Shown in pieces: positions 4,608 through 6,195 of a stretch of DNA of 6,195 nucleotides; positions within the stretch are counted from its first letter, which is position 1, and the number at the start of each line of letters is the position of its first letter. The notes beneath the pieces were generated by a model. That model made no database searches. It had not been told where the DNA came from and saw only the letters and a program-made list of their open reading frames with translations. The translations under genes were made by a program, and so were the position numbers. The DNA comes from Actinomycetota bacterium (GTDB lineage: Bacteria > Actinomycetota > Thermoleophilia > Solirubrobacterales > Solirubrobacteraceae), in contig CAJCIJ010000265.1 in assembly GCA_903970315.1 (NCBI GenBank), positions 1 through 6,195 on the forward strand. Reading direction: 5' to 3'.

Positions 4608-4739
4608 GGGCGCCGGCACAGTGGTGGCTCAGTGGCGAAGCGACAACCGTCGGACCCCGGAGCGCGCCCGACGCCCCGGTCTCGCGGTCGCTTCATCGGG
4701 AGAGACGACAGTGAGTGCTCCACGCCGCGATGGCGCGCC

Positions 4740-4775
4740 CTCCTGAGTTGCAGGAGCCCGGGCAGCACTGCTGCC
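4740..4775. repeat. Two adjacent perfect hairpins
   Basis: CTCCTG-AGTTG-CAGGAG occupies 4740-4756, and the near-perfect palindrome GGCAGCA-C-TGCTGCC occupies 4761-4775. There is no T run on either side, so a terminator role is not supported. Confidence 0.4.
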
Positions 4776-4791
4776 GGACCCAAAGGCAGCG

Positions 4792-4941
4792 TTAATCGCG
4801 GGGTCGATAAAAGTGCAGGCCCAGCGCCGACTCCACGGCGAGGGCCACCTGTTCGCCGCCTTGCAATTCAGGCTCCTCATGGCCGTGCAGGCGCAGACTC
4901 ACACCCGCACACCCTTCAGGATCTACAAAGGCATAAGCCAC
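4792..4941 (-). pseudogene. Possible gene remnant, weakly TOBE-like C-terminus
   Basis: The 49 residues from GTG 4941 to TAA 4792 (AYAFVDPEGCAGVSLRLHGH, EEPELQGGEQVALAVESALG, then LHFYRPRD) read like the end of a globular domain. The G..V.LAV......LHF.RP pattern recalls the TOBE domain that closes many ABC-transporter ATPases, but nothing upstream in frame resembles an ATPase. There is no Shine-Dalgarno. Just upstream, a different frame (about 4929-5026) has better codon bias and reads VRAINVTAEFQAHYISLSC, so one broken reading frame shifted near 4940-4960 is possible. The assignment is weak; it could be a chance ORF. Confidence 0.22.
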
Positions 4942-5319
4942 CGGCCGGGCAGGACAGAGAGATGTAGTGCGCCTGGAATTCTGCCGTGACGTTGATCGCG
5001 CGCACGCCAGATGGGATCGGGAACGTTCAACGGCCGCGGGCGCCTGCACGCGCCCGCGGGGTAGCTGCGTGCAAAGAGGCACCGACGGCGGCCGGGATGC
5101 AGGCTGAACTCAGGGCCGTCGCAAGGCCTGAGGCCAATGCGACGGCTCTCGGGTTTGCGCGTCGAGCCCACCTGCTCGGATACGCACAGCGGTAGCGGCG
5201 TTGCAATCTGCTTGGCATGGAGGGCCTTTCGGATCGTACTCGGACGTCGACGCTGTGGACTAACTCCGCATGTGCTTCGAACGCGGATCGGTGCAGGTGT
5301 CGAACCACCATACGCCGCT

Positions 5320-5344
5320 GGATATACCCGGATATACTCAGGGC
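5320..5344 (+). promoter_or_regulatory. Leaderless promoter and tandem 10-bp operator-like repeat of the antitoxin-toxin operon
   Basis: GGATATACCC (5320-5329) and GGATATACTC (5330-5339) are tandem copies one helical turn apart. The second contains TATACT (5333-5338), a good -10 box, ending six bases before the antitoxin ATG. Transcription should therefore start at the ATG itself. AbrB/MazE-type antitoxins often bind their own promoter, so the repeat is the likely operator; no clear -35 is seen. Confidence 0.55.
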
Positions 5345-5605
5345 ATGAAGGTCGTTAAGGTACGTCGCGTCGGTAACAGCAATGTCGTCTCCATCCCGCG
5401 GGAGCTCGAGGCGATCGGATACACCGCCGGGTCGTCGGTACTCGTAGAGCAGCTTGCCGACGGCGAGCTGCGCCTGCTCCCCGCCGACCGCGTGCGCGAG
5501 CGCATCCGCCAGACTGCTCGGCGTGTGGTCGCCGAGCATCCCGAAGCGCTCGAGATCCTCGCCACACATGAGCCTTCCGAGGATGCCGAGAAACGTTCCG
5601 CATAA
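5345..5605 (+). CDS. AbrB/MazE-like (SpoVT-AbrB) antitoxin of a Doc-type toxin-antitoxin module
   Basis: This is an 86-residue protein. Residues 1-46 (MKVVKVRRVGNSNVVSIPRE with LEAIGYTAGSSVLVEQL and ELRLLP) form a swapped-hairpin AbrB DNA-binding domain: the RVGNSNVVSIPREL signature is intact. Residues 47-86 are a charged helical tail (DRVRERIRQTARRVVAEHPE) of the kind that wraps and neutralises the partner toxin. ATG 5345 is chosen because the domain starts exactly there and TATACT lies six bases upstream; an in-frame ATG at 5270 would add 25 residues unlike the family. The toxin gene follows after five bases. Expected role: dimeric DNA-binding antitoxin repressing its own operon. Doc toxins are classically paired with Phd; an AbrB-type partner is a known alternative arrangement. 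Confidence 0.88.
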   Translation: MKVVKVRRVGNSNVVSIPRELEAIGYTAGSSVLVEQLADGELRLLPADRVRERIRQTARRVVAEHPEALEILATHEPSEDAEKRSA

Positions 5606-5610
5606 GGCGC

Positions 5611-6018
5611 GTGGATCCCGCCGAAGCCGCCCAGCCGGTCTACCTGACCGTCGCCGACGCCCTTGAGATCTATGCCGCTGTGATCGGCGCCACGCCTGCC
5701 GAGGCTGCCGGTCACCTACGCAGCCGTCAGGCGCTCGCGGGAGCCCTGGGACGGCCGACAACCTACGCGCATTACGAGCAGGCTGACCTTGCTCAGCAGG
5801 CGGCCGTGCTAGCGCACGGCATCGCCGAGACGCAGCCGTTTATCGACGGCAACAAGCGAGCCGCACTCGTCGCGATGCTTACCTTCCTGGAGATCAACGG
5901 GTCTGAGGTGAACGCCAGCGACCGCGAGCTCGCCGACTGGATCATCGGCCTCAGCGGGGGGTCAAGTGCTGAGACGCTGGCAGAGGTGCTCCGGTCGCGG
6001 CTGATCCACGCGCCCTGA
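5611..6018 (+). CDS. doc: Doc/Fic-fold (death-on-curing family) toxin with altered catalytic motif
   Basis: This is a 135-residue protein from GTG 5611, with AAGG overlapping the antitoxin stop as ribosome-binding site. The N-terminus VYLTVADALEIYAAVIG (10-26) matches the Doc start, the middle (AHYEQADLAQQAAVLAHGIA) matches its helical core, and the Fic-type loop is QPFIDGNKRAALVAML (75-90), followed by TFLEINGSEV. Doc enzymes phosphorylate EF-Tu, and related Fic enzymes transfer AMP, using the first His of H-x-F-x-(D/A)-(G/A)-N-K-R. Here that position is Gln75 (codon CAG); Phe77, Asp79, Asn81, Lys82 and Arg83 are kept. The toxin may be weakened or inactive, or it may belong to a Gln-bearing subgroup. 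It forms an operon with the AbrB-like antitoxin and is probably stabilising cargo of the integrated element. Confidence 0.9.
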   Translation: MDPAEAAQPVYLTVADALEIYAAVIGATPAEAAGHLRSRQALAGALGRPTTYAHYEQADLAQQAAVLAHGIAETQPFIDGNKRAALVAMLTFLEINGSEVNASDRELADWIIGLSGGSSAETLAEVLRSRLIHAP

Positions 6019-6025
6019 CCGCTCA

Positions 6026-6085
6026 CCTGGGTGCCAAGTGTCTGAGAAAAGCGGAGGTGTCGATGTAAACGACGACCGCGTTAGT
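6026..6085 (-). pseudogene. Possible PIN-domain (VapC-like) N-terminal scrap
   Basis: In this minus-strand frame the 20 codons before a TGA at 6023-6025 read TNAVVVYIDTSAFLRHLAPR. The VVYIDTSAFLRHL part closely resembles the first strand and helix of PIN-domain toxins, whose Asp in (Y/L)(I/L)DTSA is catalytic. There is no start codon in frame, a stop follows at once, and the rest of a PIN domain (about 110 residues) is missing because the doc gene lies there. If real, it is a decayed second toxin gene; chance similarity over so short a stretch is possible. Confidence 0.3.
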
Positions 6086-6191
6086 CGGGGTGCCGCGGGC
6101 GCCTGCGCGGCGCCGAGGCCGACGTCGCCCCGGCCGGCGCAGCTACAAGAAGCAGCGCGGTCCCGAGAAGGCTGTAGGCGGCTTGTCTCAT
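6081..6191 (-). CDS. Short ORF with a signal-peptide-like sequence
   Basis: The 36 residues from ATG 6191 have a signal-peptide layout: MRQAAYS, hydrophobic LLGTALLLVAAPAGA, a possible cleavage after ATSASA, then a basic tail (PRRRPRHPD) and TAA. Such a short product would be little more than an export signal, so it may be the stub of a broken secreted or lipoprotein-like gene. Only four bases upstream are in the window, so the ribosome-binding site cannot be judged. It overlaps the PIN-like scrap region in another frame. It may well be non-coding. Confidence 0.25.
   Translation of the reverse strand: MRQAAYSLLGTALLLVAAPAGATSASAPRRRPRHPD
6098..6114 (+). terminator. GC-rich hairpin downstream of the toxin gene, possible terminator
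   Basis: GGCGCC-TGCGC-GGCGCC forms a six-pair stem with a five-base loop, 80 bases after the toxin stop. It lacks a T run, which is common in high-GC actinobacterial terminators but makes the call weak. Confidence 0.25.
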
Positions 6192-6195
6192 GTAC

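Larger units (their letters stand above)
4463..5319. other. Gene-poor stretch between the palindrome and the toxin-antitoxin promoter
   Basis: No confident gene is seen in these 850 or so bases. They contain the hexamer array, three hairpins and the possible remnant at 4792-4941. A plus-strand ORF at 4986-5195 (GTG start, 69 residues, Ala/Arg-rich) has fair third-position G/C but no Shine-Dalgarno and no recognisable domain. A minus-strand frame ending at 5027 is also open and Ala-rich. Frames alternate in quality, as expected of decayed coding DNA or of non-coding DNA of high GC. Confidence 0.5.

Noticed and set aside
4677..4684. CGGTCTCG match to the tRNA-Ser anticodon region as the other attachment site
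   Set aside because: Only eight bases match; the variable arm, T arm and acceptor strand are absent.
4404..4967. Plus-strand ORF of 187 codons starting inside the palindrome
   Set aside because: The start lies in the inner palindrome arm, and the product is Arg/Gly/Pro-rich without recognisable motifs; coding bias is not sustained.
5027..5761. Long minus-strand ORF (244 codons) under the antitoxin and toxin genes
   Set aside because: It is antisense to two well-supported genes and its translation is low-complexity Arg/Ala; treated as a shadow.

Overview
The window looks like chromosome of a high-GC actinomycete-type bacterium (Actinomycetota). The evidence is a truncated coenzyme F420 (deazaflavin)-dependent nitroreductase-like gene, a strong G/C bias at third codon positions, GTG starts, TANNNT boxes placed right at start codons (leaderless style), and a tRNA fragment with no encoded CCA. 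The exact lineage cannot be read from this sequence alone.

Left flank (1-1980): four minus-strand genes form a probable operon. In transcription order they are an FKBP-type peptidyl-prolyl isomerase, an alpha/beta hydrolase, a small dimeric alpha/beta-barrel (ABM-like) protein, and an F420-dependent nitroreductase-like protein cut by the window edge. The hydrolase is intact over its Ser-Asp-His triad but has no ATG, GTG or TTG start. The best fit is a CTG that overlaps the FKBP stop codon as CTGA.

Junction (1981-2112): a 63-base 3' fragment of a tRNA-Ser(CGA) gene, from anticodon stem to discriminator base, lies on the minus strand. Its 5' half is replaced by unrelated DNA leading into a tyrosine integrase. 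This is the footprint of an element integrated into tRNA-Ser. The element lies to the right, and the restored tRNA is expected beyond the window.

Element, int side (2110-4270): the integrase and an Xis-like winged-HTH protein sit at the end of a tightly packed minus-strand chain of small overlapping ORFs. Translational coupling is suggested by ATGA and TAATG overlaps, including an 11-codon bridge ORF between xis and int. The three ORFs upstream of xis are unrecognised and only moderately supported.

Element, structured and gene-poor zone (3685-5344): no confident gene is visible from about 4271 to 5344. This zone holds an extreme C-rich, G-poor tract, a 124-bp nested perfect palindrome, a mirror-symmetric array of YGTCGC sites at 12-bp spacing, several smaller hairpins, and a possible short gene remnant. 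A second structure with 29-base inverted repeats lies at 3685-3778. Together these look like a cis-acting replication, transfer or regulatory region, but no replication or transfer protein is in the window to confirm it.

Element, cargo (5320-6195): a plus-strand toxin-antitoxin pair, an AbrB/MazE-like antitoxin and a Doc/Fic-fold toxin, probably starts from a leaderless promoter with a tandem 10-bp repeat. The toxin has Gln where the catalytic His of the Fic/Doc motif is expected. Beyond it lie a possible PIN-domain (VapC-like) scrap and a short signal-peptide-like ORF on the minus strand.
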